Of a DNA stretch of 64,000 bases, positions 43,901-53,109 are shown piece after piece. This DNA comes from Mactromeris polynyma (taxonomy: Eukaryota; Mollusca; Bivalvia; Venerida; Mactridae). Position 1 is the stretch's first letter, and the number at the start of each line of letters is the position of its first letter. A program made the position numbers and the translations under genes. The notes below the pieces were generated by a model. The model searched no databases and was not told where the DNA came from. It saw only the letters and a program-made list of their open reading frames with translations. The stretch lies in NCBI GenBank assembly GCA_032209605.1, contig JASFXZ010000035.1:1741001-1805000 (forward strand), in the 5' to 3' direction.

Positions 43901-45956
43901 CCACATGTGGAGATTAAACTTGTCACAAGAAAGACTAACCGAAATCGGTTTCACTCGCTAATCTTCGTGAATTTCCGTGATATCTCACGGAAACACTCCT
44001 GAAATTGACAGGTACTCCATGTATCTCTTAATTCCCCCATTTTGTTTTCATAATAAATTAAATCAATTGACACCGTTGGAACGAGCATAAAATATCCTAA
44101 CAGAATCTGCTTGAATATTTGAATTCCCGTCTAAGGATAAGTTAAAATAGTGATTTAAACACGTCGGACGTCCAGGAAAAACGGACCGTTTACACTGTTT
44201 TCAATAGGAAACTGGGTGGCTCAAGAAAACTGTAGATTCCCCCGCCTAAACTTATATAAAATTTCAATATTTTTATATGATTGAAAAGAAGATACATTGA
44301 GGTTTCCAAATCTGCTTGAATATTTTGAATATGTTAAAAAATAAAGAAATAATCATAATAGATACGTAGCGTTCCCCATCTAATCAATGCTATTTAGACG
44401 ACTGGAAATATCGATTTTTGGCTGATGCGATAAGCGATATTGTTGGACATGATTTGCCATCGCATATGTTACAGAACTTGTGCATTGTAACTTTAATTGT
44501 GAAACACCAATGTTCGATTTGATTTTCCCGCCATGAGGATGCATCTCATAAATGACAAATCTGAACCGTTTCAAAAAGTTATGAAAATGCCGAAAATGAC
44601 TTGTAAAGAAGATAAGTCTCAAACAATAAAATACGTCTGTACATGTAAATTACAGGATGCCATTAAAAATGTTGTAAGATGTGTGAAAACAAATCGAGCA
44701 GAATTGAGTGGTATCACGTGAGTTGTACATGAATTTAGTCTAATTTAAAACGGAGTCTTGGCTTTGTAGACTTTGTCATTGGTAGAGAAGTTGACTGTGC
44801 ACTGCCGAACAATGATAATATGCTTTATGTATTACGTAAAAATCTAGGATAGCGCTAGCCAAGAATCCATTAGACTCCATTCAAACCAATACATTTCGCA
44901 AAGATTTATTCCCATACAATTTAATTGTTTATCAAATCTGACTACCAACTCTAGCGCCAGCCAAGACAAAGTTGATTCACAAACTGTTAAACATGTGATA
45001 TATGTGTATTTATTTATCTACCGCTATGTCTTAATATGTGTGTGTATGAATGACACTCAAATAAATGCTGAATATGTTTTAATGCTAAATGTAAAATTAA
45101 GATAAGGTAAATGAACGCTCAATTAAACATATCACGTTGTTGTCTTTGTTAGATATGTGTACATGTTAACAATTACTATTGATGCATTTCACACATAACA
45201 CATTATTTATGCACATACACATTAATATGTCATACAGAAAAGTCAAAGTCATACTAAAAAATTCTGTTCGGAAAACTCGCACACTTCAATATTTTACATT
45301 GTTAGAAAGCTGGGTGCATTATCTTTCATTTAGTACCAACTTTAATAATATGCACATGAATTTATTAATACGAATTCTTATACCCACCGCCGTGTTTTTC
45401 GAACCTAAACGAATTGAAAATAATTTGTCGTAAAATGTGCTCATTTTCAAAGTGAAATTCTGATTTTTTATTGTATTTTTGGAAGCCTTTGATCTGGTAT
45501 CGATTTGATGCACATATGTAAAAATGAGAATTGAAATACATACAGCCGTGTTTTTCTAACCAAAACAGTTTGAAAATTATTTCACGGAAAAATGCTCATT
45601 TTCAGAGTCTTATTTGAAAACCAAAACAACCTCTGATTTTCATTATTTTTATGTCGTGGGAAAGCTGGGAGTATTACCTTTCAATTGATGCCAAATGTAT
45701 TGTTGTATGTCAAACATTAAAGAAATTAATGGCTACCGCCGTGTCATTCATTCCATATTAGTTGTATAGTACGGCGCCGCCGCCTTTTACCCACCAGTTA
45801 ACTGCGCATGCGCGGAATCGGATTGTTTTGTTTACAAACACGTTATCCCCTATTGTCCGTATTCATAACAGATCGTCCGAAGTTTAAGCATATCTTATAT
45901 TCATTTATGTAATAGATATAACGATATAGAAGTACACAAGACTTACCTCCAGCCAT
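34276..45956 (-). CDS. Eight-pass membrane protein family, copy 4 (complete, inverted)
   Basis: Exons on the minus strand are start 45956-45947, A 40077-39884, B 38939-38859, C 37564-37166 and D 34992-34276. The phases match copy 2, giving 466 residues starting MAGGETLTEEI. The domain plan is the same: eight predicted helices, a basic Ala/Lys tail (20 residues shorter than in copies 1 and 2), a coiled coil (RNRLLQDQIALQTRLNDLRQ) and PPSYEEV close to the end. The exon C donor is GTTAGT and the exon A donor GTAAAA, both GT. Intron 1 is long (5.9 kb) because it holds a THAP transposon relic. The 3' UTR was cut by a LINE. It is diverged from copies 1 and 2 but uninterrupted, which suggests it is maintained. 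The function is unknown. Confidence 0.85.
35096..35284. mobile_element. Tc1/mariner-type MITE in intron C-D of copy 4
   Basis: The inverted ends are CAGTCAAACCTGT and ACAGGTTTGACTG, with TA on each side (35094-35095 and 35285-35286). The interior carries three inverted or direct AAAGACCACC/GGTGGTCTTT blocks. A TA duplication is the hallmark of Tc1/mariner transposition. Confidence 0.8.
37166..37564 (-). CDS. Copy 4 exon C
   Basis: The acceptor follows ATTTCAG, and the donor ATG|GTTAGT is weaker than in copy 2. The 133 codons include the conserved FGLKLTPPSKESL loop and HGYVILFISLHQIGWALVGF (TM5). The exon ends FIIGGFVVSLM. Confidence 0.9.
37680..38014. repeat. 37-bp minisatellite, nine near-identical units
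   Basis: The unit is ACATACTAGTATGCCATCAA plus CTCAGCGGCCACTGCAA. The units differ at only one or two sites, so amplification is recent. It lies in intron B-C of copy 4, directly beside an E300 repeat. Confidence 0.95.
38015..38307 (+). repeat. E300 interspersed repeat in copy 4 intron, opposite to the gene
   Basis: It starts AAGCAATATCTTGAAAAAAG and ends TTAGTACGGCTGTGC. It is on the plus strand although copy 4 is on the minus strand, unlike in copies 1 and 2 where both run the same way. Confidence 0.65.
38545..38777. mobile_element. MITE-like element (GAGCGCCGCT family), copy 4
   Basis: The ends GAGCGCCGCTGTTAGTTTTC and GAAAATCATATAGCGGTGCTC are inverted repeats, flanked by ATTT on both sides. 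Inside, TATTCCATATGG and CCATATGGGGCAAATATTG form a second inverted pair. Confidence 0.65.
38859..38939 (-). CDS. Copy 4 exon B
   Basis: The acceptor is TGTTTTAAG and the donor ATG|GTAACT. It encodes AIFSGISLLALAYKGKAQDG then KQLYLRM. The length (81 nt) and phase equal those of copies 1 and 2. Confidence 0.85.
38992..39244. mobile_element. Tc1/mariner-type MITE in intron A-B of copy 4
   Basis: The ends are CAGTAAAACCTCA and TGAGGTTTCATTG (imperfect inverted repeats), with TA on each side (38990-38991, 39245-39246). The interior repeats GTGGTCGTAATATTGA-like blocks and AATAAAGAGCAAAA twice. Confidence 0.75.
39884..40077 (-). CDS. Copy 4 exon A
   Basis: The acceptor is ATATCATTACAG and the donor TGG|GTAAAA. 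The 64 codons begin ETLTEEIATIKIHSGIGG and end FVVGGFLCGLW. It is too diverged at the DNA level to be found by nucleotide similarity alone; the protein frame is fully open. Confidence 0.85.
40122..40470. repeat. 56-bp minisatellite in front of exon A, copy 4
   Basis: Six units with CGATGTGTATG starting at 40161, 40217, 40273, 40329, 40385 and 40441. Each unit is two 28-bp halves built on TTTATxCGGCxCA. On the gene strand the half reads GTGCCGTATAAAT, recalling the CACCGTATAAAT of the arrays in copies 1 and 2. It ends about 45 bp before the exon A acceptor. Confidence 0.9.
40751..40938. repeat. 53-bp tandem repeat next to the THAP element
   Basis: Units start at 40758, 40811, 40864 and 40917 with CCGAATT, and contain GAGGTTCGAATTATCTGAGG and CCGAACAGTCCACAGTATT. 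The last unit abuts the left inverted repeat of the transposon relic. Confidence 0.8.
42790..42838. repeat. Hairpin within the transposon relic
   Basis: CCCCAGGCAAAGACCTAATT and GGTATTTAGGTCTTTGCCCC form about 20-bp arms around a short loop. Related shorter palindromes ACACGGATATGTCCGTGG (42518) and GGTTAATATGTCCGTGC (43546) lie nearby. Confidence 0.7.
45230..45760. repeat. Subterminal tandem repeat of the THAP element
   Basis: About three diverged units share GCCGTGTTTTTC, AAAATGTGCTCATTTTCA, GAAAGCTGGGxGxATTAxCT and TTTCATTTAGTACCAA-like sequence. It stops about 20 bp inside the right inverted repeat. Confidence 0.65.
45947..45956 (-). CDS. Copy 4 start exon (10 coding bases)
   Basis: ATG GCT GGA G joins donor GTAAGT. 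Together with GT of exon A it makes Gly, giving MAGGETLT. The conserved promoter block is 60 bp upstream. Confidence 0.7.
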
Positions 45957-46015
45957 GATGTAAGATTCAAATAAGCTTATATGGATCCCTCAGCAGAATA
46001 TAACGAAATAAATAA

Positions 46016-46034
46016 GTATTTCACAATAACACAG
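46016..46034 (-). promoter_or_regulatory. Conserved promoter-like element, copy 4
   Basis: The minus strand reads CTGTGTTATTGTGAAATAC, the counterpart of the blocks before copies 2 and 3. GGGTACTATCAATTGCCAAC further upstream also matches copy 2 (GGGTAATATCGATTGTCAAC). Confidence 0.5.
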
Positions 46035-46579
46035 AATATACATAAACCCGGGTTGGCAATTGATAGTACCCGATTTATTAACCCTTTAAGTATTAGACGT
46101 ATTTTCATAAACCAAAATCGATTTTGTCATTGTAGTTGTTTAAAGCCGTGTCGCTAACATAAACGGGTGATTGTTCGATTTCTGGCTCGTATCCCTGTAC
46201 ATGTACTTTAACCAATATATATACAATGTTTACAAACCAAGATTATACATGTAGTATCATATAGATACTATATTCCCCAATCTACGTACTGAGCCATTTG
46301 TCGTCAATATCAAGTTTCCAATGTAGCAAATAAAATCCGAATTATACTACATGTGGTTTATAAATAGCGTTATAAGATAAAACACTAAGCTGAGCTCACT
46401 TCAAGGCCAGAACACGTATATAACAGCGGTATAACATTTGTATTATGTAACTATAACGTATGTAAAATATATTTTACAAATTTGTTAAGGTGGGGCCTCC
46501 TTGCCGACGAAACTATTTTCATTTCACTGAATTTCATATATTTTGTAAAAAAATAGCGTACGACTTTCGTCTGCAATAC

Positions 46580-46911
46580 ATAGTTCTCATATCTATAATA
46601 GTTACCTCCCTTGTTCTTAATCATCAACCATTTTGATTAGTATAACTGATAAGCACTTATATAGGAGCAATTTGCAATTATGTGACTATTGAGAAAATAC
46701 CAAGAGAATTTTCATGTGACAACCGCTTTTTCTTCCACTTTCTGAGTCATCTGTCCACATAAGCGTAATGAATAAGTTATGTTTATATATCTGATTTGAT
46801 TAAGTCATCATTTACATTATATTCCCTATAAACTTTAGATAAATTTGCCAATCAATATGACTGACTTTTCAGAACAAGAGAGGTAAATATCGTACACGCG
46901 GGAACTATATA
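46580..46911. mobile_element. MITE of the TTACCTCCCTTGTTCT family
   Basis: The inverted ends are ATAGTTCTCATATCTATAAT then TTACCTCCCTTGTTCT, against AGAACAAGAGAGGTAAATAT then GGGAACTATAT. It is a larger member of the family found at 56992-57156. Confidence 0.6.
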
Positions 46912-47224
46912 TACACTTTGCTCTATACTTTGCATAAAATATATGCTATTGATCTCAATATATTCTATCTCTGTTTGATATATGAAACCTAATATTATGA
47001 CCTGTTCGTAGGTTATCCGCTTCAATATGTCAGATTTTCTAACTATAAGGGCACACAGAGAAAATTCCTACTTTCGTTTTGATGTCTAAAAATAGATTTC
47101 TTTCGGACTGCCATCGATACAGCTGGCTGTAGGGGGTGATATGTACAAGTATTAAAAGTATAGAGCTCATTGATTTCAAAATACATTTGTAGGTGTATTC
47201 AGTTGTTCGCGTTATTCCGAGTGA

Positions 47225-47450
47225 TAGAATGAAACAAGGGGCATAAATTCACGTGCAATAAGACCATAAGGAATAACTAGGATAATCAAAGAGGACAAAC
47301 AGTGAAGGGGGGGGGGGATTTATGGATGGAAAAGATCACAGGACGAGTCAAGACAGCTGGCAGCAATAGGCCGAAACTGGCCCGAAAAATAACATGAACG
47401 CTATAGAAAGTGAAATAATTGCACACGGGAAAGTGAAAGTCGCTCTTCTT
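47225..47450 (+). repeat. R1 interspersed repeat, 3' half
   Basis: Contains ACCATAAGGAATAACTAGGA, AGAGGACAAACAGTGAAGG, a run of nine or more G, GTCAAGACAGCTGGCAGC and GGCCGAAACTGGCCCG. It ends near ATTGCACACGGG. Confidence 0.6.
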
Positions 47451-47819
47451 ATTTCGCCAACAATAATTTACGCATGCGTAAGACTATTCAGGTAAATATA
47501 ACCTGACCATACACATGATTACACTGATCTTGATTGGTTAAAAACTCGGTCAAATATACAAAATATGTGCTTTCAAACGCGTTGAAATTCTGGGTTCAAT
47601 AGCGTAAAATGTCCTAAAACTTTTTTTAGAGATATTTTCATAATTCAAACTGTCTTACAGAGGTAATAGTGAGCCCTTGACATTACACTACTTTTATTGT
47701 CTTTGTGTATGAACTGAAAACAGACTGAAAGTAATAATTATGGACCTGGAAACGTTTAATTTTATCATGTTTAGAAACAAGACCGTCATAACATCTGTAT
47801 CAAAGCGGTGAGGCTAAAT

Positions 47820-48025
47820 CCCCACCCTGTTTGTCATCATTGATTCTCCTTAGGTATTCTCCAATGGTCACCATTCCTTGCGCCCATGTTCCCTTACGTT
47901 TTTACCCTTGCGCCTCCTCAAATGCCTCATGTTTTATGTACTACTAGTATTGTTTTCTCACAGGTCTGTGTGGAGAGGCACTGTCTTATGTATGTGGCGT
48001 TTCCTGTAGCAATTTATTCTCTCTT
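47820..48025 (-). repeat. R1 interspersed repeat, 5' half
   Basis: Minus strand: AGAGAATAAATTGCTACAGG, AAACGCCACATACATAAGAC, AGTGCCTCTCCACACAGACC, GAGGAGGCGCAAGGGTAAAA and CGCAAGGAATGGTGACC. Confidence 0.65.
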
Positions 48026-48299
48026 TTGCTAACATGTGCTCCTCGTGTAAAGTTGTTGCCACAACATCCATCCTTCGTGTGTCCCATCCATTCTCGACAG
48101 CTCTCGGGCATTTCCGTACCACTTCGTTACTCGGATAGCACTTGACGTAGTTGGCCGAGGATTTCCGAATGGTGTCCCATCCTGATGTTAATCTCATTTT
48201 ACAGCCAATGGATCTACGTGTGGTCCTTGTTTTGAATGTTGATTTCCATATGTTACTCTGATTCCCTTTAACACTTCCCTCATATACATGTATGTTCCT

Positions 48300-48440
48300 T
48301 GTTAGTTTGTTCACTCAGAGTTTACCCACACACCTGCTCAATGTCTAATGTTTTGTGGACTGTTGTTTTCCAGTGAGTCTGTGTTGGACGGCGTTGTCTA
48401 GTGTATGAGGCGTTCCCTGTAACACTTATCTCCCTTCCCT
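48300..48440 (-). repeat. R1 interspersed repeat, 5' fragment
   Basis: Minus strand: GTGTTACAGGGAACGCCTC, CAACGCCGTCCAACACAGAC and CCACAAAACATTAGACATTG. The rest is missing. Confidence 0.55.
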
Positions 48441-48559
48441 CTGAGCTGGGTCTAAAACGTAGTCTTTTCTCACACTGATACAAAGTGTTCTACTATTTCT
48501 TCAAACATCAACAAAAGCAATACAAACAACAACGGTTTGCTATAAAATACTTTTATTTA

Positions 48560-48705
48560 TAATAGAACCTGTACAATTGAGACGATGCGAGAAGTCTGGT
48601 AAGCAATACCTGCATGTACAACTGAGACGATGCGAGAAGTCTGGTAAGCAATACCTGCATGTACAACTGAGACAATGCGAGAAGTCTGGTAAGCAATACC
48701 TGCAT
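48560..48705. repeat. 45-bp minisatellite, about three units
   Basis: The unit is GTACAACTGAGACGATGCGA plus GAAGTCTGGTAAGCAATACC TGCAT (45 bp), in frame as fifteen residues on the minus strand (CRYCLPDFSHRLSCT). There is no sign of a host gene. Confidence 0.85.
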
Positions 48706-48930
48706 GTTAAGTACAAAAACATCTAAAACACAGAACTACAGTTATATACATATTTATATGGACACTGTCTATCAGAGGTCGAACGCAGTACCTAGATACA
48801 GCATGGTCACCAATATTCTCGAGGTAATAAGATTGTAATGGATAATTGCTGCTGGAAATCAATTAAAGATTAGAAATGTAAGTAATTATTAGTTTGTTTG
48901 TCATATTCTGTTCAGCTTACAATCCATTCA

Positions 48931-49198
48931 AAGCCGCGGCCGTGGTCCAGTGGTTAGGGCGCTAGACTTGTAACCCGGCGATCCGGGTTCGATTCCCGGT
49001 CGCGGTACCCTTCCATGAATATTTGACAAAACTGTCAATTTTCCTCCACATGTGGAGAAGTTGCCGGCTCCTTCTGGAAGGGTAAGTTAGTACTGGTAAG
49101 AATTCAGTCCAGGAAAAACTGGTTAGGTGAACCGGCCGCCGTATATAACTGAAATATCGTTGAGAAACGGCATTAAACCCGATGAAACAAACAAACAA
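48931..49198 (+). mobile_element. tRNA-derived SINE (type C) with 11-bp target duplication
   Basis: The tRNA-like head at 48934-49005 has a seven-pair acceptor stem (CCGCGGC with GTCGCGG) and a perfect T stem (CCGGG-TTCGATT-CCCGG), but the anticodon stem does not pair. The tail passes through ACCGGCCGCCGTATATAACT and ATATCGTTGAGAAACGG to AAACAAACAAAC. TACAATCCATT flanks it at 48918-48928 and 49199-49209. Complete ends and an intact duplication suggest recent insertion. Confidence 0.85.
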
Positions 49199-49209
49199 TA
49201 CAATCCATT

Positions 49210-50170
49210 ATAAGATGAAAACACAGCACGTTTACATAAATCACCCTTCAAAAGTCTTCATATTTAATTTTCATGATCAAGGGAGAGTAGTACTCTTGTT
49301 GTACATGCACTTCGATTATAGGAAGCGGAAAAGGTAATTAAATATATAAACACTACCCACGTGGCGTTTTGGGTTTCATTCTTTCATTCGTAAAAGTAGA
49401 TCAAATGGTGTGAATAAAACTAAAGTCAAAATAAGTTCGTCATAGCCAAACCTTAATGGAAATGAAATGGTGGATAAACACGAGTTCAGCTTTGACTGCC
49501 AATCAGTTTCCATAGTGGACAAATTACTATCATGTTGTACTACTTTGAAAGAACATACGTAGGGTTTCATTAAATAAATACACATCAATTTTATCAGGAG
49601 TAACAATGTTAGGATTAAACAACATTGTCAGAAAAGTACAATTTACCTCGAGAACACGGAATCGTTCAGAACACGAGAACATGCTATACTAAGGTTGGAA
49701 AGTTTGACCTCTGGTGCGATAGAGAGAATGGAAAATGAAATAGGACACTTATCTAACCTAAATTGTCACAAAAAATACAAAACCCCATAACATGCTCAAA
49801 CAGTTTGTTTATTATTTACAGATAAAAATATTTATGAGTATTTTTAAACTAAAATTCAATAAAAAATATGTAATATCAGGATAAATATTATGTTACAAGT
49901 TAACAATAAAAAGGAATTCTGGGAAATAAAAAGAAACAACATCCAACAGATATTCTCGAGAATAGAATCATTATTTGTTACATGAATTTTACAAAGGCTG
50001 AAATGTCAATGCACAAACATCTGTAACATAAGATACTGTAACAAAAGCAATACCAATGTGATAAGCGGTCGTATGTGCAGATTAGCAACCAACAACCAGA
50101 CATGGTATACATACTGAAAAACTGTAATGATATTAATAAAATTATGCTTACAATGTTATATCCAACATGA
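49210..50170. other. AT-rich intergenic DNA without recognised features
   Basis: No exon, repeat family or RNA gene was recognised in this stretch. Confidence 0.4.
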
Positions 50171-50179
50171 GAATGGTCT

Positions 50180-50570
50180 GATTTTCACTGTTCAAGCAAA
50201 TATAAAGGTGAACATATGGCTGATTTTGATTGGTTAATTTATCAATCCAACATGAGTAAAAGTTTAATTTCATTGGTCAAGCAAAATTTAAAAAGTGCAA
50301 ATATGCTCGATTTTGATTGGTTAATTTAACGATCCAACATGAAGTTATGCCTGATTTTCATTGGTTATGACAAAATAAACACGATAAAAATCATGAATCT
50401 GATTGGTTCCAAATCTCAAATATGAGCTAATGCTTACTTTTCATTGGTCTACAAGTAGCTTCAAACAAGGCTTGATGCCGATTGGTCCAATAACCACGAA
50501 TCAAGGCAAAGACTGAATTTGATTGGCCTATACCAACAAAGCAAAAAACAATGTCTAACTTTTATTGGTC
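50180..50570. repeat. Regular array of nine inverted CCAAT boxes
   Basis: ATTGG starts at 50229, 50272, 50316, 50360, 50402, 50443, 50481, 50522 and 50564. The spacing is 38-44 bp throughout. Around each core a weak 43-bp unit (GATTTTGATTGGTTAATTT, TTTCATTGGTCAA) can be traced, but only ATTGG is invariant. Two more lie at 51137 and 51166. ATTGG is the reverse of CCAAT, the NF-Y site. Confidence 0.8.
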
Positions 50571-50774
50571 CATCAAATCTCAGTGCAGAAACTGGAGTAA
50601 TGATAATTAAAGAACGAAATAAATTTAATTTAATCTATGAACAAAGTTAATGAAGAACTCAAGAAAGTTTTTAAAAATGGACTCACATTATCTACTGCAA
50701 ACTCCACCTACACAATATGTATTTGGGTTGAAAGGCAGCACAGCTTCTATTCAATGACAAAATAATAAGAAGGA

Positions 50775-50960
50775 TTAAGCTGGTACATGCCACGCCACAT
50801 TCACAAGACAGTGCCTTCCCACGAAGATTCTATGGAAACATCACCACACAAAAACACTAGGACTTGAGAAGGTGTAAGGGTAAAACTTATACGGGGATGG
50901 GAAAGGAGGGGAAAGAGGAAGGAGGGGACAAAAAGGATGTATAAGAAACCCAGTAAAAGG
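50775..50960 (+). repeat. R1 interspersed repeat, partial
   Basis: Contains GGTACATGCCACGCCACATT, CAAGACAGTGCCTTCCCACG and AACACTAGGACTTGAGAAGG, and ends in GGGATGGGAAAGGAGGGG. Confidence 0.5.
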
Positions 50961-51809
50961 ACCAGCTATGAAAACAAATTTGCACTAAGGGGGGACCGAA
51001 CATGGACATTATATCAGGTCAATAAATCCTATATAGGACAGGGGAATCTTTATATTTATCTTAAACCACGAAAGGACGATAATCCAATTAAATTCGCCCA
51101 TTAATTAGCATTATTGTGTCCCCTTTGCCTATTGGTCAATATTTTCAAAAACACGGTTTCATTGGCTGACTACCCCACGCCACGTTATCAACCATTCTCA
51201 AGTAGATCAAAATGGACATTAGTGAGCAAGGAATGTGTGTTTGTGACATAACAACTGAAATATAATATAAAAACAACATTTTATACACCATATATATTTT
51301 ATATACCATCACATTCTTATAAATAATTATGAAATAACTATAATCTCAAGTAAATAAACACGAAACATGAGCATGAAAATAAGTAAACAACACATCGATA
51401 TACCACTAAAACTGCAAATAATATTAAATAAAAATTAAATAAATTATCACAATATAATAATTGAAAAATAACAAATTCTTGGCCACTAAGGATTTAAAAT
51501 AATCTCAATTTGAGTTTAATCTCAAAACAGAATAAAACTCCAGAAACAGTCAGTAATCTCAAGAATATACATATACACATCCCAAAATCTGAAGAGATCG
51601 AAAATCTTTAAATTCAATCACAAACATAAATATGTAAACAAAACTGTAATAATCTAAAAGACTGGCACAAATATATGTCTATGACTCAAAACTAACCAAA
51701 TCAAGGACACTTCTGAGAAAGCGCTTAGTTTGTGATGTCGAACTTTTATTGGGAAATACTGGACGTCATAACCTAAGTCAATCATACAGGTTTTGACATG
51801 AAACAGCTC

Positions 51810-52389
51810 GTTTTTGTGATAATTAAACTTATGAAAACTTGACTGTTCTCCTCAAACATTATGTTTATGTGATTATCAAACTGATGAAAACTTGACTGTT
51901 CTACTCAAACATTGTGTTTATGTGATTATTAAACTGATGCAAACTTGACAGTTCTCCTCAAACATTTTGTTTATGTGATTATTAAACTTATGAAACTTTA
52001 CAGTTCTCCTCAAACATTTTGTTTATGGGATTTTTAAACTGATGCAAACTTGACTGTTCTACTCAAACATTGTGTTTATGTGATTATTAAACTGATGCAA
52101 ACTTGACTGTTCTACTCAAACATTTTGTTTATGTGATTATTAAACTGATGCAAACTTGACTGTTCTCCTGAAACATTTTGTTTATGGGATTATTAAACTG
52201 ATGAAAACTTGACTGTTCTCCTCAAACATTGTGTTTATGTGATTATTAAACTGATGCAAACTTGACTGTTCTACTCAAACATTGTGTTTATGTGATTATT
52301 AAACTGATGAAAACTTGACTGTTCTCCTCAAACATTTTGTTTATGTGATTAATAAACTTTTAAAAACTTGACTGTTCTCCACAAACTTA
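51810..52389. repeat. 53-bp minisatellite, about eleven units
   Basis: The unit is GTTTATGTGATTATTAAACT GATGCAAACTTGACTGTTCT ACTCAAACATTGT. Variation alternates between GATGAAAA and GATGCAAA types. Confidence 0.95.
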
Positions 52390-52548
52390 TCGTTCTCACA
52401 TAGGCGAAAATGAAATTTATGTGAGAAGACCATGCAGAGAGCTAGTCAAAGTTATCAGAATGGTAGCAACATTCATCTTTGGAGATACTACAAATTTGAT
52501 ACGTTTTGGTATGTTATCAATATAAAACAAATTATACTTCATGAAACC

Positions 52549-53108
52549 GAGGCCAGGGCCGTTCACTCATGTTTGCAGGACTTACAGCGAGGCCAGGGCC
52601 GTTCACTCATGTTTGCAGGACTTACAGCGAGGCCAGGGCCGTTCACTCATGTTTGCAGGACTTACAGCGAGGCCAGGGCCGTTCACTCATGTTTGCAGGA
52701 CTTACAGCGAGGCCAGGGCCGTTCACTCATGTTTGCAGGACTTACAGCGAGGCCAGGGCCATTCACTCATGTTTGCAGGACTTACAGCGAGGCCAGGGCC
52801 GTTCACTCATGTTTACATGACTTACAGCGAGGCCAGGGCCGTTCACTCATGTTTGCAGGACTTACAGCGAGGCCAGGGCCGTTCAGTCATGTTTGCAGGA
52901 CTTACAGCGAGGCCAGGGCCGTTCACGCATGTTTGCAGGACTTACAGCGAGGCCAGGGCCGTTCACTCATGTTTGCAGGACTTACAGCGAGGCCAGGGCC
53001 GTTCACTCATGTTTGCAGGACTTACAGCGAGGCCAGGGCTGTTCACTCATGTTTGCAGGACTTACAGCGAGGCCAGTGCCGTTCACTCATGTTTGCAGGA
53101 CTTACAGC
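52549..53108. repeat. 40-bp minisatellite, fourteen near-identical units
   Basis: The unit is CGAGGCCAGGGCCGTTCACT CATGTTTGCAGGACTTACAG. Because 40 is not a multiple of three, all three plus-strand frames cycle through the same 40-residue superperiod and none hits a stop, which explains four long overlapping ORFs. Single-base differences between units are few, so it expanded recently. Confidence 0.95.
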
Positions 53109-53109
53109 A

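Larger units (their letters stand above)
40939..45852 (+). mobile_element. Degenerate THAP-type DNA transposon (P-element-like) in intron 1 of copy 4
   Basis: Inverted ends of about 70 bp: the outer ATAGGGGATAACG (40937-40949) mirrors CGTTATCCCCTAT (45841-45853), and the inner CTGGTGGGCAGAAAG (40991) mirrors CTTTTACCCACCAG (45784). The middle of each end differs. Just inside the left end, from 41079, the broken frame MIQSFIVVGCTHKRGKG, then ISWHRIPNEKN, ERRKQ-stop-LSAIDRKNWTRR has the H-x-I-P and W-x-x-x-I-x-R-x-x-W pattern of a THAP zinc finger. Two stops and a shift kill it. No transposase catalytic region was seen in the remaining 4.5 kb. No clear target duplication was seen. Confidence 0.55.

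Noticed and set aside
44380..44721. Small overlapping ORFs inside the transposon relic
   Set aside because: No transposase motif or cysteine/histidine pattern was seen, and both strands are open over the same span by chance.
48934..49005. A functional tRNA gene
   Set aside because: Acceptor and T stems pair, but the anticodon stem does not. It heads a 260-bp unit with a target duplication, so it is a SINE.
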